NCBI GenBank assembly: GCA_012514965.1
Contig: JAAYZH010000302.1
Coordinates: 1 to 6,547, forward strand
Origin: Clostridiaceae bacterium
GTDB taxonomy: Bacteria; Bacillota; Clostridia; Saccharofermentanales; Fastidiosipilaceae
Reading direction: 5' to 3'
DNA length: 6,547 nucleotides
The notes below the pieces were generated by a model, which ran no database searches, was not told where the DNA came from, and was given only the letters and a program-made list of their open reading frames with translations. The translations under genes were made by a program, and so were the position numbers. This document shows, one piece after another, positions 5,968 to 6,547 of this stretch (positions within the stretch are counted from its first letter, which is position 1; the number at the start of each line of letters is the position of its first letter).

Positions 5968-6399
5968 TTATTCGTGATTGAACTGGCTCTTATTCTGCAG
6001 TTCATGTAATTTCTTAATCTGAGTGTGGTTGACGAACAGCAGGTAGGCTGAGCCCGTACAGACGATGGCGCTGAGCACCAGGAGGACATAGGGCCAGGCT
6101 AATGCACCTGCGTTCAGCCAGATGTAAGCAGACAAAAAACCGAGCGGCAGAACGGACAGCACGGTAATCAGGAGGAGACGTTTCCTGAGTGACTTCTGCA
6201 GCTCCAGCTGAGCTTGAATTACGCCGCTCAGAAATTCTCTGCGGATGTCCCCAGAACAGCCGCGGCAAATAAGTTCTTGCGCGGCGGGAAGCTTGCCGGC
6301 AAATCGAAAATCTGTCACCTGCCCACATCTTGGACAAGTGACAGATACCTTTGTTTCAGGATCAGTTTGCAAATTGCGACCAAAGCGAAAGAGTGGCAT
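5968..6399 (-). CDS. Small membrane protein with an N-terminal zinc-ribbon-like domain, function unknown
   Basis: This is a 143-residue protein I do not recognise. Residues 22-48 hold two CxxC knuckles, CPRC (C22, C25) and CRGC (C45, C48), 19 residues apart, as in a zinc ribbon. A charged, helix-prone stretch follows (about 52-74, with LELQKSLRKR). There are two hydrophobic segments, about 75-95 (starts LLLITVLSVLPLGFLSAY) and 100-123 (centre VLLVLSAIVCTGSAYLLFV), and a short charged tail (HTQIKKLHELQNK). There is no signal peptide before the ribbon, so the ribbon and tail are probably both cytoplasmic. Its ATG shares a base with the stop of the upstream gene (TGATG), and no strong ribosome site is visible, which suggests translation by reinitiation with that probable pyruvate kinase. 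The large amount of coherent membrane and zinc-ribbon structure makes it a real gene. Function cannot be assigned. Confidence 0.82.
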   Translation of the reverse strand: MPLFRFGRNLQTDPETKVSVTCPRCGQVTDFRFAGKLPAAQELICRGCSGDIRREFLSGVIQAQLELQKSLRKRLLLITVLSVLPLGFLSAYIWLNAGALAWPYVLLVLSAIVCTGSAYLLFVNHTQIKKLHELQNKSQFNHE

Positions 6400-6547
6400 C
6401 AGCTGACAGTTCCGTCCGTAGGATCGACACTGACAGTCAAACCGCTGCTCAGAATTTCCGTGGCGTTCCTGGCATTGATAATCACCGGAATATTCAAACT
6501 CGAAGCAGCTTCGGTGAGGAAATCAGACTGAACCTCTTCACTGATCA
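6399..6547 (-). CDS. pyk: C-terminal end of a probable pyruvate kinase (PEP-utiliser-like extra domain), partial
   Basis: The gene is cut by the window edge; only 48 codons and the TGA stop (6401-6399) are here. The reading is ISEEVQSDFLTEAASSLNIP, then VIINARNATEILSSGLTVSV, then DPTDGTVS. This aligns without gaps to the end of the PEP-utiliser swivelling domain found at the C-terminus of Bacillota pyruvate kinases (EEGGLTSHAAVVGLSLGIP, then VIVGVENAT, DG, VTVD, G, V in the Bacillus type, from memory). Pyruvate kinase transfers phosphate from PEP to ADP in glycolysis; the role of this extra domain is unclear. The position of the phospho-acceptor His of true PEP-utilising enzymes is Phe here, so the domain cannot carry phospho-His. 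The protein also stops about 8 residues earlier than Bacillus Pyk. Other enzymes end in a similar domain, so the assignment from 48 residues is probable, not certain. The gene reaches the start of the 143-residue gene with a 1-base overlap. Confidence 0.62.
   Translation of the reverse strand, partial: ISEEVQSDFLTEAASSLNIPVIINARNATEILSSGLTVSVDPTDGTVS

Overview
The window reads as a compact chromosomal segment of a bacterium, most likely a Bacillota/Clostridia-type organism of moderate GC. The evidence is strong AGGAGG-type ribosome binding sites, a MEP isoprenoid pathway whose IspG and IspH resemble Gram-positive forms, an apparent pyruvate kinase carrying the extra C-terminal PEP-utiliser-like domain, and a heterodimeric ABC exporter of the type common in Bacillota. 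The lineage is an inference; there is no rRNA or other phylogenetic marker. Every gene I can support lies on the minus strand, so transcription runs from high to low coordinates.

In transcription order: (1) 6547-6399 is the last 48 codons of a probable pyruvate kinase, cut by the window edge. (2) 6399-5968 is a 143-residue protein with a four-cysteine zinc-ribbon-like N-terminus and two membrane segments, whose ATG shares one base with the preceding stop (TGATG). (3) A 122-bp gap holds a long imperfect hairpin (5881-5925) and two TATAAT boxes. (4) 5845-4607 is an HtrA/DegP-type serine protease with a lipoprotein signal, a complete His-Asp-Ser triad and one PDZ domain. (5) 4571-4536 is a strong intrinsic terminator whose T-run is also the -35 region of an extended -10 promoter at 4518-4513. 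(6) From that promoter runs a tight cluster: ispH (4482-3560), ispG (3509-2433), and two ABC exporter half-transporters (2443-659 and 662-1, the second cut by the window edge). The ispG/ABC and ABC/ABC junctions overlap by 11 and 4 bases, which suggests translational coupling.

IspG and IspH catalyse the last two steps of the MEP pathway (MEcPP to HMBPP, then HMBPP to IPP and DMAPP), and both use [4Fe-4S] clusters. The two ABC proteins look like the halves of one heterodimeric exporter: the first has the substitutions of a degenerate ATPase site (Asp for the catalytic Glu, Gln for the switch His). Its substrate cannot be told from sequence. HtrA is an extracytoplasmic protein quality-control protease and appears to be its own transcription unit, bounded by the terminator.

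The most notable oddities are a single-base frame break in ispH, in the codon right after its second cluster-ligand motif, with all family motifs otherwise intact; the degenerate ABC site; loss of the phospho-His position in the pyruvate kinase tail; and the hairpin that overlaps a -10 box ahead of htrA. I found no mobile element, CRISPR array, tRNA, rRNA or clear new system. Most of the window is ordinary housekeeping sequence.
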